A stretch of 64,000 bases of DNA from Zizania palustris (Eukaryota; Streptophyta; Magnoliopsida; Poales; Poaceae): positions 5,214,342 to 5,278,341 of the forward strand of contig JAAALK010000289.1 of assembly GCA_019279435.1 (NCBI GenBank), written 5' to 3'. The notes under the pieces are model-generated. The model did no database searches. It was not told the DNA's origin and saw nothing but the letters and a program-made list of their open reading frames with translations. Shown here one piece after another: positions 31,201 through 41,929 of the stretch (its first letter is position 1; each line of letters opens with the position of its first letter). The position numbers were made by a program, and so were the translations under genes.

Positions 31201-32778
31201 CAAGGTAATCTGATGTAGTCTTGTTCTTCCGGCCTTCATGCTGGTCATCTGGAATGTGACCATAATCCCTTCTTCATTAGTCACCGTTACTTTTCTCTGG
31301 GCACATTCTATCACACCTTGGTGTTTATTTAGCCAATCCATCCCTAGAATGAGGTCCAAACCTTGACATTCTATTAGAATGGGGTCGGCCCAAAATATCG
31401 TGCCTTGGATATCTACCCATATCCTTGGACTAAAGGAACAAGCGAGGGTTTGCTTTCCCGGGGTAGCTATTAGTACTGGCCTGGGTAGTTCACTTATGTC
31501 CAGTGCATTATTTTCCACGAAAGCAGTTGATATAAAGGAGTGGGTAGCTCCGGTGTCAAATAATACCACTGCATGCGATGAATGAACCATAAACTTACCC
31601 ATGACAATCTCTGGTGCAGCCTGGGCTTCTTCGACGGAGACGTGGTTCACTTTGGCGCGGACGGCGGGGTTGGAGGTGACTCCTTGCGCTCTCTTGGGAT
31701 GGGGGCACTGGTGAGAGTAGTGTCCCTCTTGGCGGCAGTTGAAGCATACCACAGGTTTGCCATGCCTGTCTCTCAAGACCTCCGGCTTCTTGGCCGGGGC
31801 GACTGGAGCGGTCGGTGCGACTGGAGCGGTGCGAGGTTGACTGGCTCCGGCGTTGGCAGCTGGTGGCGCCGGGCGATACACTGGCCGGGGGTGGTACTGT
31901 GGCGCTGGTGGAGGTGGAGCAAAGCGGGGTCTTTGGGCCATTCCTTGATTCTGCCTGAAGGCAATCATGCGCTTCTTCTTCAGGTCGACCTTATTTCGCT
32001 GGGTCTCCTGCATGATAGCCTTGTTCACCAACTTCTGGAAGTTGGCGAAGTCTCCGGAGATAAGCTGTAGAGACAGCTCATCCTTCAGTCCCCGGAGGAA
32101 CTTAGCCTGCCTGGCCGCATCCGTACGAACCTCTTCAGGTGCGTACCTGGCCAATCTGTTGAACTCGTGCAGATATTCAGTTACGGACCTGCTCCCCTGC
32201 TGCAGGTCCCTAAACTCCTGTTGCTTCTGAGCTACAATGCCGTCGGGGATGTGGGCGGCACGGAAGGCAGCTGAGAACTCTGCCCAAGTGTGGGCGTGGC
32301 CCTCGGGTAGAGTCTCGCGGTGGTTGTCCCACCACTCAGCGGCGGGACCATGTAGCTGGTGGGTGGCGAAGGCCACCCTCTCCTGCTCAGTGCAGGTCAG
32401 GAGATCGAGTTTCTTCTCGATCGCCCGCAACCAATCCCCAGCCTCCATGGGGTTGGTGGTGCTCGAGAAGGTCGGTGGGCGGACTCGGAGGAACTCCGAG
32501 AGCTGAGTTGCGGGGGCGGGAGCTGGTGTGGCGGGTCGGGGCAGCTCGGGCTGTTGGTAGAGGCGGAAGAAGTGAGCCTGCTGCTCTTGCATTTGCTGCT
32601 GCTGCTGCTGCATCTGGTGTAGGAGGGCTGAGACCAGCTGGTTTTGGGTGGCCATCATTTCAGCCACGGTGGGGTGGTTGGCGACCGGGGCCTGCCTCTG
32701 CCCGGTGGCTCCCCATTGTGGCAGGTTGCCACTCTCCCCTCCGTTCTGAGGAGCGTCTGATCCCTGGATGTTGGTCAT
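28300..32778 (-). CDS. Tekay gag-pol polyprotein with chromodomain (intact)
   Basis: A single open frame of 1492 aa from ATG 32778 (MTNIQGSD...); an upstream GTG would add only seven residues. Gag comprises a Gln-rich segment (about 50-70), a capsid block with HTWAEFSAAF, and the CCHC knuckle CFNCRQEGHYSHQC at about 345-358. Protease has FDTGATHSFI with Asp408. RT runs from about 590 with KIDLRSGYHQLRI and FIDDILIYS (Asp719-720). RNase H has YCDASRQGLG (Asp866). Integrase has an HHCC finger (His1077, His1084, Cys1114, Cys1117) and D,D35E residues at about 1147, 1208 and 1244. A chromodomain occupies about 1439-1492 and may guide insertion to heterochromatin. No broken motif is seen. Confidence 0.95.
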   Translation of the reverse strand: MTNIQGSDAPQNGGESGNLPQWGATGQRQAPVANHPTVAEMMATQNQLVSALLHQMQQQQQQMQEQQAHFFRLYQQPELPRPATPAPAPATQLSEFLRVRPPTFSSTTNPMEAGDWLRAIEKKLDLLTCTEQERVAFATHQLHGPAAEWWDNHRETLPEGHAHTWAEFSAAFRAAHIPDGIVAQKQQEFRDLQQGSRSVTEYLHEFNRLARYAPEEVRTDAARQAKFLRGLKDELSLQLISGDFANFQKLVNKAIMQETQRNKVDLKKKRMIAFRQNQGMAQRPRFAPPPPAPQYHPRPVYRPAPPAANAGASQPRTAPVAPTAPVAPAKKPEVLRDRHGKPVVCFNCRQEGHYSHQCPHPKRAQGVTSNPAVRAKVNHVSVEEAQAAPEIVMGKFMVHSSHAVVLFDTGATHSFISTAFVENNALDISELPRPVLIATPGKQTLACSFSPRIWVDIQGTIFWADPILIECQGLDLILGMDWLNKHQGVIECAQRKVTVTNEEGIMVTFQMTSMKAGRTRLHQITLEEIPVVSEYPDVFPEDLPGMPPKRDIEFRIDLVPGTTPIYKRPYRMAANELAEMKQQLEDLERKGYIRPSTSPWGAPVIFVEKKEDKAKRMCVDYRALNEVTIKNKYPLPRIDDLFDQLKGATVFSKIDLRSGYHQLRIREEDIPKTAFTTRYGLYECTVMSFGLTNAPAFFMNMMNKVFMEYLDKFIVVFIDDILIYSKDQKEHETHLRLTLGKLREHQLYAKYSKCKFWTAEVKFLGHIISAQGIAVDPATVEAVTDWLPPTNVSEIRSFLGLAGYYRRFIENFSKIAKPMTKLLQKGEKFEWTPECEESFRTLKTRLVSAPILTLPDIRKDFHVYCDASRQGLGCVLMQDGKVISYASRQLRPHELNYPTHDLELAAVVHALKIWRHYLVGNRCEIFTDHKSLKYIFTQPDLNLRQRRWLELIKDYDLGIHYHPGKANVVADALSRKGYCTTMMIQEHAPWLCKEMENLNLGLTTRAYLATLETQPVLFEQIREAQSEDPDIAAIKKNMRQGKAPGFSEDENGTIWFGTRICVPDKPEIKTLILREAHETLYSIHPGSTKMYQDLKERYWWVSMKREIAQFVAECDTCRRVKAEHQRPAGLLQPLKVPEWKWEEIGMDFITGLPKTQLGYDSIWVIIDRLTKVAHFIAVKTTFSGPKLAELYMARIVCLHGVPKKIVSDRGSQFTSRFWKNLQEEMGTRLNFSTAYHPQTDGQTERVNQILEDMLRACVLDFGATWDKSLPYAEFSYNNSYQASLQMSPFEALYGRKCRTPLLWDQTGESQVFGTDILREAEEKVRIIRDRLKTAQSRQKSYADNRRRDLAFEEGDHVYLRVTPLRGTQRFNMRGKLAPRYVGPFPVIRRQGEVAYQLELPPSLAGVHDVFHVSQLKKCLRVPTEQVDLQQLDVQEDLTYVEKPVKILEVKERTTRSRVIRFCKVQWSNHPVEEATWEKEDELKAQHPELFED

Positions 32779-32957
32779 CCTGGAATTTCCAATGTACACA
32801 TATTTATTTTGGGTGAACTTCTTTATATTTATTTCAAAAGAATACCGTTCTTGCGGTTACATTTATTTATTCTCTCATTCATGCCTTATATTTTGACATG
32901 AATGCTAAATACAAGCAATCAAAATAAAAAGATAAACAATCAATCGTAATACTACGT

Positions 32958-33764
32958 CTAAGGCAGCTCGGGGGACGGCTCGATCTCGGGCTCGTGGGAG
33001 ACGGGTGGGGTCGAGGAACTGGACGGTCCGGCGGGTGGTGCACTGCGGGAGATCCTCTTGGGCCTCACTGTGGGAGTCTGGATGGGTTTCTTCCGGCGAG
33101 GTGGAAGAGGTGCGATCTCCTCTATGTCCTTCTTCAACTCCTCGATCTGGTAGCGGAGGTGCGGGTTGGTGGCGACACGCTGTCGAAGAAGCTCATTCTG
33201 ACGCCGCAACTCCTCTGCCTCGGCAGCCAACCGGTGTCCCTGCTGGATGCGGCGACGAAGCTCTCCGTTCTCGCGGTTCAGGTCCTCGGAGGAATGGCGG
33301 TAGAAACTGATAGTGTCGCGCTGTCCATTGGCGTCCTGCAGCGCCTCGTAGTGGAGATCATCCATGGCCTCCAATAAGCGCATGGTATGACCGATCGCTG
33401 AATGACGCTGGGAGAGGGTGCTGACGAAGACACTGTGTGGGCTCCCTGGGGTGCGAAGAGGTACGAAGCGGAAGTCCGTGTCGTAGAGCTCGCTGTCGTA
33501 GATCATCCGGAGCTCGGTAAGTGCCTGGAGAGCGGTGCGCTGACTGGCTACCAGGAAGGTAGGTCCTCCTCCGCGGTAGGTGTGAGCTGTCTGAGGGGAG
33601 GGCTGGACGACGACGGTGACCTCGCAGTAGCTTTCTTCCTCGTCGGGGAAGACTCCATGGTACATCGGCTCTTGCTCGAAGCCGAGGAAACTGACGAGCA
33701 TGCGTAGCTCGCGGATGAATCCGGTCTCGTCACGAAGGTTCCCGTTCACGGTACGGATCGGCAT
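32958..33764 (-). CDS. Extra ORF between PBS and gag (ORF0-like, 268 aa)
   Basis: An intact ORF in the same direction as gag-pol, ATG at 33764, ending about 180 nt before gag. I do not recognise a known enzyme. Residues 1-150 look globular (ELRMLVSFLGFEQEP, TYRGGGPTFLVASQRTALQA, FVSTLSQRHSAIGHTMRLLE). Residues about 158-217 are a strong heptad-rich coiled coil (ENGELRRRIQQG, EELRRQNELLRQRV). A basic patch PPRRKK (about 221-226) and a Pro/Ser-rich acidic tail follow. Extra ORFs upstream of gag have been reported in some grass gypsy elements; whether this one is homologous is not tested. The intact frame in a young element suggests it is maintained, possibly as a structural or RNA-binding partner of Gag (inference). 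Confidence 0.75.
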   Translation of the reverse strand: MPIRTVNGNLRDETGFIRELRMLVSFLGFEQEPMYHGVFPDEEESYCEVTVVVQPSPQTAHTYRGGGPTFLVASQRTALQALTELRMIYDSELYDTDFRFVPLRTPGSPHSVFVSTLSQRHSAIGHTMRLLEAMDDLHYEALQDANGQRDTISFYRHSSEDLNRENGELRRRIQQGHRLAAEAEELRRQNELLRQRVATNPHLRYQIEELKKDIEEIAPLPPRRKKPIQTPTVRPKRISRSAPPAGPSSSSTPPVSHEPEIEPSPELP

Positions 33765-33890
33765 CTACAAAAGAGAGAAAATTTTTGTGAAAATCTTAGA
33801 AGATGAGAGGATAAGTAATCTTTTGTAAAATATAGTGAATATATATATAAGTCCTAAGGTCAGGTCTGTTTGGCTTCCTACAGTCAAGTC

Positions 33891-33903
33891 GGCTCTGATA
33901 CCA
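33891..33903 (-). other. Primer-binding site
   Basis: Minus-strand TGGTATCAGAGCC, three bases from the 5' LTR: initiator Met tRNA type. Confidence 0.9.
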
Positions 33904-33906
33904 TCT

Positions 33907-36900
33907 TGTCGCGCCCCGATTTAATAAATCAGGACCTTTATTGAAATTCCAAAGAAAATCAATAAACCAAGACGTTCATAAAGCGACCACGTACAATACG
34001 GGCAATCATTCACGGTTCGTAGACCGCATTAATACAAAAGTGAATGAAAGTGAAGAGAAACTAATAAAATAAGGGGTCCTAGATGAACGCCTCCTTCCAG
34101 TCTCGCCTTGACTGGGTCGCTACTCCAGACCTTCATCCTCCTCGTAGTAGACTGGCTCTGATGTTGTAAGTCAACGGGGTGAGTACAGATGTACTCAGCA
34201 AGCCACCGAATGCAAATATAATGCAAGATAATAACAAGGGGGATAGTGGCTAATTTTGCGGAAGCAGCATAATTGTAAAGCTTTAAATGTGAGCAATTTA
34301 TTAGTACGGAAAAATAAACATGTGCATGTGTATCATCATCTTCTAACTCGAGGGGTACAGTCAGCCCCACCTCGCTCAACAGTCCTTACGTGCCATGAAT
34401 AACTTGAACATTCAAACAATTGTAAACTAACTGCGAGTAGTCACACAACCCGCCCTTGACCGTGGGCTCGGCTTTTCGAAAAGATTAAATTACTCTGATC
34501 AGAGATGTACCACTGTACCCACAAGGCACGCACTCATCACCTACACCGAAGTGTAACGAGATGACCCATCACACGGGAACTCGTGCCAAAACCTTCCATA
34601 TAGTCCTCCCCGACTCAATAGCACCCTCTTATGGGTTTCATATGGTGTCCCGACGCATCGGAGCCCCACCATACCCCCCCTTGAGCCTCGTCGGTACAAG
34701 TCGCCCGCAGGCTAGCCCCTTGCCCCCTCCTCTATGGTGCATCAAGCCGGAGTATTCCATACTTCCAGTTAGGACTTACCCATTAGACTTGTGGTTGGTA
34801 CGGAAGTGCTTTGCAACAGATCCCGCAGACCGGTCCTTATAGTGCCCCGGGTGCGACAAACCAGTGCCCGAGCTTGCACCCGGAACCCACCATACTTATA
34901 ACCTAGCCAACTCCAACAGAGTCCAGAGACGAGAATAACAGGGAAATTCATATACAGAATCCAGCTATCTACGACTCGTTCTTTTTAACCTATAGCAGTT
35001 GTGCCGGTACATTGGGCACTAGCTAATATTTTTGTAGTAGAGTGACAAGGAGTTAAGGCTCAATAAGCATGGCTTGGGTTTGCACACAAGGACAGGGATC
35101 TAATAAATATAAGGGTAAGGTTTGAATATTTGACTAATGCAATATTAACCTATGGGTTATAGCGATAAGTTATTAAAACATGGGCTCAATATGATCAACT
35201 GTTTCCACAGAGATGGTCGATGACTTGCCTGGCTCAGCAAATGGGGATGGAGGAACCTCGGGGTAGAACTCCTGCTCCTCGACGAACTCGTAGTCTTCTC
35301 GATACGGAAAATAAACAATACATTCAATAAACAGATAAAAATTCACCAAATATTAAACATACACATTTGTAGGTTTTATTATGTGAAGTAATATTTTTAA
35401 TATTTCAAGGTTTTGTTCAAAACAGTAAAGTTTAATATTTTAGAATTTTCCCAATTTATTTTCTGTATTTTTAATTTTAACCCTAAGGGATTTTTATTCA
35501 TTTATTTATTAATAATACTTTGAGTAACATAAGCATACTGTTTTTATGGCATTAATGTGTAGAGAATAATATTCTGATTCTAACAAAATTTGAATGGTGA
35601 AATTTGGAGTTAAAATGAGCAAGATATGAATTTTTGAAGTTTAAACAATTTTCTGGAATTTTATTTAAACTAAAAACAGTCTCTGGTCCACGGTGAACCA
35701 GGTTCACCGTGAACCTGCGACTGTGCGCGTGGGCCGGCGGGGAGTAAGTGGGATCCAACGGCCCAGAGCGCCTGATACCCTTTCGGCTTGGATCAACGGC
35801 CGGGATTAAATCCCTCAGGGGTTTTAATCTCCATCGCCCGATCACGATCGAACGGCCGGAAATCAATCCGACACGGCACGTGGCGTCGGGGGCATTTTAC
35901 CCTTCTTCCCCAACTCCGGCGGTACTGCGGCGAGCCATTCCGGCGATGGTGAGGGCCTAGCGCCTAGGCTACCGGCTAAAATGGAATCAGGGGAGCAAGG
36001 GGGTCATGACCGTACCTTCGGCGGCGAAGATTGTCGATGGACGGCGACGACGGCGAGGGTAGACGGCGAGGAGGTTTCGGGTGCTTGACGGCGATGGCGA
36101 TCCGGTGGTCTACACGACCGCTGGAGGCGTGGCCGAGGATGGGTGAGCGACGACGGATCCGACGGTGGTGGCAGCTAGGGCGAGGGGGGCCTGGATCAAC
36201 GGCGAGCGGCGGCCGGAGTTGAAGAAGAGCCGAAGACCTAAACGAGGTCGGCAGCGCTCTGCTTACGCTATAGCTGGCTACGGCGGTGTGGGCTGAACGC
36301 GGTGAGGGCGAGGGGTTCTTATAGGGGGTCGCCGGCGTCCAATTGGAAGGGAACCGAGGGTTTCCCTTTTCTCAACGCCGGTGAACTTTCCTAAGGCTCG
36401 GGTTCTTTCCATGCGCGGCGAAAACGCGTGGCTATCGGTGGAATGAGATCCCCGGCGGTCGGAGAAGGCGATCCCTCGGTTAATTTGGCGACAACGGATA
36501 CGGGGCGGCGGATTTGGAAGGTGGGGGTCGCCGGTGGGAGAGAGGGGATCCCTTTCCATCGGGGAAGAAGATCCTGACAGGTGGGCTCCACCTGTCAGTG
36601 AGCGATCCAAAAAGGAAGGGGGCCGACAGATGGGCCATGGATGTCAGTGGGCGAACGTGGGCGCACAGAGGCCGACGCGTGGGCCAGGAGGGGCGCGGTG
36701 GAGGAGAGAGGGGCGGGGGAGTGCGCCGACAGGCGGGGCCCGCTTGTCAGGGAGGGCGCAGAGGTGGGCTGGGCCTAAAAGGCTGCTGGAGGGAGTTTCA
36801 GGGTTTCGGCCCGTTAAGCTTTTTAATTCTTTTCTGATTTAAAATAATTCCAGTAATTCATTTATTTGATTAAGGGTTGAATCACTGTTGATAAAAATTT

Positions 36901-37091
36901 GTAAAAATTCCTAAAATTATAACTTGGCCTCTAGTTCATCTCATAAAATTTTCAAGTCCAGATTTTGAGTATTTCCCCCTGTTTGGCTTTATTTGGGTTC
37001 TTTTGTGATTTTCCTTTAATAATAAATCCAGAAATAATTATAAATAATGTTTTCTTTTTATTTTATTCCTTTTAATTTTTGGGGTGTTACA
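33907..37091 (-). repeat. Tekay 5' LTR (3185 bp)
   Basis: Abuts the PBS at 33903 and TSD GGTCG at 37092. Supplies the promoter for the element; TATA-like box at 36318-36323. Confidence 0.95.
36318..36323 (-). promoter_or_regulatory. Probable TATA box of the Tekay 5' LTR
   Basis: Minus-strand TATAAG in CCCTATAAGAACCCC; the same CTATAAGAA stretch is retained in the diverged solo LTR near 39265. Assigned by position and conservation only. Confidence 0.45.
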
Positions 37092-40015
37092 GGTCGCTAC
37101 TCCAGACCTTCATCCTCCTCGTAGTAGATGGGCTCTAGTGGTGTAAGTCAACGGGGGTGAGTACAAACGTACTCAGCAAGCCACCGGATGTAAATATAAT
37201 GCAGAGTAATAACAAGGGAGATAGTGGCTAACTTTGCGGAAAACATATTTGTAAAGCAATTAAATGTGATCAAGTTATTAGTATTGAAATGTAAACATGT
37301 GTATGCATCATCTTCTAACCTGAGGGGTACAGTCAGCCCACCCTCGCTCAACAGTCCTTACATGCCATGGATAACTCAACAATTCAAACAACAGTAAACT
37401 AACTGCGAGAAGTCACACAACCCGCCCTTGACCGTGGGCTCGGCTTTTCGAAAAGATTTAAAACTCTGATCAGAGGTGTACCACTGTACCCACAAGGCAC
37501 GCACTCATCACTTACACCAAAGTGTAACGAGATGACTCATACCACGAGAACTCGTGCCAAAACCTTCCATATGGTCCGCCTCGACCCGATAGCACCCTCT
37601 TATGGGTTTCATATGGTGCCCCGACGCGTCGAGCCAACACCATACCCCCCTTGAGCCATGTCGGTATAAGTCACCCGCAGGTTGCCCCTTGCCCCCTCCA
37701 CTATGGTGCATCGAGTCAGATTGTTCCATACTTCCAGTTAGGACTTACCCATTAGACTTGTGGTTAGTACGAAAGTGCTTTGCAACAGATCCCGCAGACC
37801 GGTCCTTATAGTGCCCCGGGTGCGACCAACCAATGCCCTAGCTTGCACCCGGAACCCACCATACTTATAACATAGCCAACTCCAACAGAGTCCAGAGACG
37901 AGAATAACAGAGAAATACATATAGTAGAATCCATCTATCTACGACTCATTCTTTTTATCCTATAGTAGTTGTGTCGGTACATTGGACACTAGCTAATATA
38001 ATATTGTAGAGTGACAAGGAGAGAAGGCTCAATAAGCATGACTTGGGTTTGCACACAAGGACGGGGATCTAATAAATATAAGTGTAGGGCTTGAGATTAG
38101 ACTAATGCAATATTATCCTATGAGTTATAACGATAATTTATTAAAACATGGACTCAATGATGATCAAAATGGGGGTTGTGACTTGCCTTGATCAGCAAAT
38201 GGTGAGGGAGGAACCTCGGGGTAAAACTCCGGCTCCTCGACGATCTCGTAGTCTTCTCGATACAGAAAAATTAAATAAAACATTCAATAAACAATCAAAA
38301 TATCACAAATTATATAAGTATACAAGTTTTATGATTTAAATATGTGAAAATAATCTTTATTATTCAGAAGTCATGTTGAGAAATGTTAAGGATTAGATTT
38401 AGGGTTTTTCCTAATTTATTTTATGAATTATCAATTTATCCCTAAGGGATTTTTATTCATTTATTTAATAAGAATATTTTGGGCTAAAGAGACATACTGT
38501 TTTTATGGCATTAATGTGTAGAGAATAAAAAGAGGAATTTAACAAAATTTGAATGGTGAAATTTGGAGTTAAAATGAGCAAGTTATGAATTTCTAAAGTT
38601 CAAATCAATTTCTGAATTTTATTTTAAACAGAAAATGGGCTATGGTCCACGGTGAGCCAGGCCCACGGTGAACTGGTTTACTGTGCGCGTAGACCTGATC
38701 GATCTGGACCGTTCGATCAAGATCTAAGGGCCAGGTGCGAGGCGGGATTGCTTAAGTGGCGATCGACGGCCCAGATGGCCCTGTACCCCTTTGACCGGAT
38801 CAAGGGCTGAGATTAAATCCCGTGCGGCCAGGATTCAATCCGGCACGACACGCGCATAAGGGGGTACAATACCCTTCATCTCCGGCGACGGCGGGGCTCG
38901 GGTGCGGCGGTGAGGGCCTAGGGGCTTAGATTACGGCGAAAATGGAAAGGGGAGGGGACGACGGTCATGACCGTACCTGCGACGGTGGAGAAGGACGTCC
39001 GACGGCGAGGGTAGACGACGAAGGCGTCTCGGGTGCTTGACGACGACGATGATCTGGTGGCACTCACGGCCAACGGTGTGGATGCTGAGGACGGGCAGGA
39101 GACGGCGGTCCCGAGGATGGCGACGGCGTGGACGGCGACGGCTCATGTCGGCGGCGAGCGGCGACCGGAGGCGAAACAGAGGTGAAGGCGAAAAAGTGGG
39201 TGGCGGCGCTCTGGTTTGCGATGGCTAGGGCTAAGGGGGTGTGGGCAGAGGGCGGCGAGCCAAGGGATTCTTATAGTGTCGTCGGCGGTGGCTAAACGGA
39301 AGTTTCCTTCCCTCTCCGGCGAGGATTTCCAAATCCCGGCAAAGCTTCCTTAAGCGTGAAACCGTGTCGGCCATAGTTGGAAATGGATCGCCGGTGATAG
39401 GGGGAAGGAATCCGGGCTCGATTCGGTGGTTACGGGCGGCCGGCGGCGAGAAAATGGAAGGGGATCGCCGTGAAAGGAAAGGGGAGGGGGGTTCCATCGG
39501 GGACGATGGATCCGACAGGTGGCCCCCACCTGTCGGCGGGTGAGCGAAACAGAAAGGGCCGACAGGCGGGCCCGGGCGGTCAGTGGCCGAACAAGGGGGG
39601 AGAGGCTGACGCGTGGGGCCATGCTGACGCGTGCGTGGGGAGGAGAGAGGGGGAGTGCGCCGACAGGCGGACCCCACCTGGCGGCGACACGGCGCTGGGT
39701 TGGGCCGGGCTGGAGGCGAATTGAGGGTTGCAGCCCAAGTTTATTTAAACTGTATTTTCAATTTAAATTAATTGCATATAATAAATTATTTGTTTAGTGC
39801 TTGAATCACTGTTGATAAAATCTTATAAAAATTCCTAAAAATATTTTTTGGCCTCTGGATTCCACCATAAATTTTCCAAGTTAAAATTTAAAGTATTTCT
39901 TCCTGTTTGGCTTTATTAGGTCTCTTTTAGTATTTTCTTAAATTCCATAAATCACTTATATTCCAGAAAATTCATTTTCTTTATTTTCTTTATGTTTAAA
40001 TCTTGGGATGTTACA
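37092..40015 (-). repeat. Tekay-family solo LTR, right part
   Basis: Continues the LTR broken at 25072: GGTCGCTACTCCAGACC onward, ending GGGATGTTACA at 40015. Followed by AAACA (40016-40020), the perfect partner of 24857-24861. With the left part the LTR is about 3.13 kb. It is visibly diverged from the young element's LTRs, so it is older. Confidence 0.88.
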
Positions 40016-40020
40016 AAACA

Positions 40021-40859
40021 TTAGAGATGTAACATGAATTTGAATGAGAGAAGTGTTTGAGTTTTTGATTTAATATTCTTGGTACCAAAGAGTGATTTAG
40101 AATACTTGTTTTGGGTGAAAGGGTTATTTTGATGGTTAGGATTAGAAATTTGTTATTGAATAATGATTAGTTAAGATTGGATCTGGAGATTGTGTTAGAG
40201 GATAGAAACTATTCTTTCAAGGTTAGGAATAAGAGTATTATGGCGAATAATGTTTTAAGTTTGTAAATAGGCGTATCAAAATTTGAGACATGTACTCCAA
40301 TACAAATATTATATTCAAATGACATCAAAGGAAATACATAATAGATTCAACGAAATGAACACAAAAACCGAAATATGGGAAAGTAAATAAACAATCACAC
40401 ATTACGACACACACACAAGACTGCAACATTATGGACAATCAGACCAAAAATAGTTGCCAAGTATCTCCATCTAGCTTCCATGAACTTATTAACAAATCTT
40501 AGATCCATAATTCCTGAACTCACACGTTGTCGCAAATCTGCATTTGTATTTCGAAGAAAAATAATTAACAATATCTATAATATTATGTGATGTATTACAT
40601 AATTAGATTGCGTTTGTATTGTTGGAACTACTTACTTTGCAAAGGTAGTGTTGTTAGATGAATCGAATTAAATTTTATAGCAATATGTTCTGAAGTATCT
40701 AAACATCCTATCATTAAGTAGAAAAATATTAGTGTAATTCAATACATCACTATATATTTATGAATGATAAAGTCGGTTGGGACTTAATTACTGTACTTCC
40801 TGTGAAGTCAAAGCATGGTTCCTAAAATAATGTGGTTGTTACGATGAGCTTCTGTCCAA
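40021..40859. other. Decayed Helitron-flank sequence, no clear gene
   Basis: Continues the sequence interrupted at 24861. AT-rich, with a minus-strand coding-like stretch around 40440-40560 (FVNKFMEARWRYLATIFGL) that I do not recognise. Nothing else supported. Confidence 0.4.
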
Positions 40860-41780
40860 TCAGATGTGTGATTCATGAGGCAGTCACCCAAAATTCCCAC
40901 AACTATCATGTTTAAGCTAAAAAAGAAGATCAAAATTTCATTAGCTTCCAAATTCCAACAACAATGTGGTTGTTTAAGGCATATAAGTGGCGATATCTAA
41001 CTTATCAATTACCTAATGTCCATCAGTGTTACCTCCCTATATAAGTCTCTAATACGTTTCAATTTTCCCCAATAGACAACCACTCCAGCTATGTCTGTGC
41101 AAAGAATCATACTATAAGTAAGACAACTATTTTTTTTGGAAACTATGCATCACTAATTTAATTTACGAATATACCCACAAACGTCTTATTCAGACGAATC
41201 CACGCGTCATGAAATGTCAATAGGTATTTTGGATAGGGAGGAAATTGGATTGGAAGATTGTAAGGCTCAACTATTGTATTTCTTCGAAGACAACCTTCAA
41301 AGGCATGGTCAATGCTTTGATAATACAATACCTCTTCAAGATTGGATTGGAAATATAGACGATGAATAGTGTAATATTGTCATTCATTTAGGAGAATGTT
41401 AAACATGTGAACATTCTCCCGCTCTGATGCAATGACTTCTATTTTAGCACCCTACGTACAATGTTAGGGTTTAGAATACGTCATATGTTTACTACTGTGT
41501 TAGATTTAGGCCAACGTGTATACAACTTACAATAATATCCATTAAGATAAATCGTTGTGTTTCATCATGTTCGTCGGGGCGAAACTTAACATCTACACTG
41601 ACAACGACACTCCATGCATGACCTATGTCCCGGAACTCTATCTCGTCAAATTTCATAAACCTTAACAAAAGAATAAAACTTAGAAGATTTTTCATCGTTA
41701 TGTGCTGGAACTCCATCTCGTCAAATTTCATAAACCTTAACAAAAGAATAAAATTTAGAACATTTTTCATCATTGCAGCT
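40860..41780 (-). pseudogene. RPA-like (OB-fold) remnant of the Helitron
   Basis: Coding-like pieces resemble the replication protein A-type ORF carried by many plant Helitrons. They are FDEIEFRDIGHAWSVVVSVD with FRPDEHDETQRFILMDI (41560-41660), TDIAGVVVYWGKLKRIRDLY with REVTLMDI (about 41010-41100, followed by a GT that could be a donor), and IVVGILGDCLMNHTSDWTEA (about 40840-40900). RPA-like proteins bind single-stranded DNA. Frames are separated by stops or possible introns. A 75-bp in-frame tandem duplication lies at 41632-41781. Assignment is by motif feel and Helitron context, so moderate. Confidence 0.5.
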
Positions 41781-41781
41781 A
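41632..41781 (-). repeat. 75-bp in-frame tandem duplication
   Basis: GGAACTC(T/C)ATCTCGTCAAA recurs at 41632 and 41707, period 75 bp (25 codons), two copies. It doubles a MKFDEIEF-type segment at the N-terminus of the RPA-like ORF. Confidence 0.8.
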
Positions 41782-41929
41782 AGTTGGTTTTAGTAATGTA
41801 GGCTTACCTAGGGACCACCTCATTACGAGTTGGACGGTCGACGTAAGTCCCCTTTCGTATGCCAACCATTAATATTTCTAAGCAATTCAACTATATTATA
41901 ATGTTTTATTTTGCAGAATTATTTGACAA

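Larger units (their letters stand above)
25073..37091 (-). mobile_element. Young full-length Tekay-clade Ty3/gypsy chromovirus (12,019 bp)
   Basis: LTRs of identical length (3185 bp) at 25073-28257 and 33907-37091 and a perfect TSD GGTCG (25068-25072 and 37092-37096). PBS, extra ORF, intact gag-pol with chromodomain and polypurine tract are all present. I see two nucleotide differences between the LTRs (c27261/t36095 and a27917/g36751). At the commonly used grass rate of 1.3e-8 per site per year this is on the order of 20-30 thousand years. All parts needed for transposition appear present. The insertion is inside an older solo LTR of the same family. Confidence 0.95.

Noticed and set aside
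31379..33707. Plus-strand ORFs of 87-162 codons opposite gag-pol and ORF0
   Set aside because: Antisense shadows of the intact minus-strand genes.
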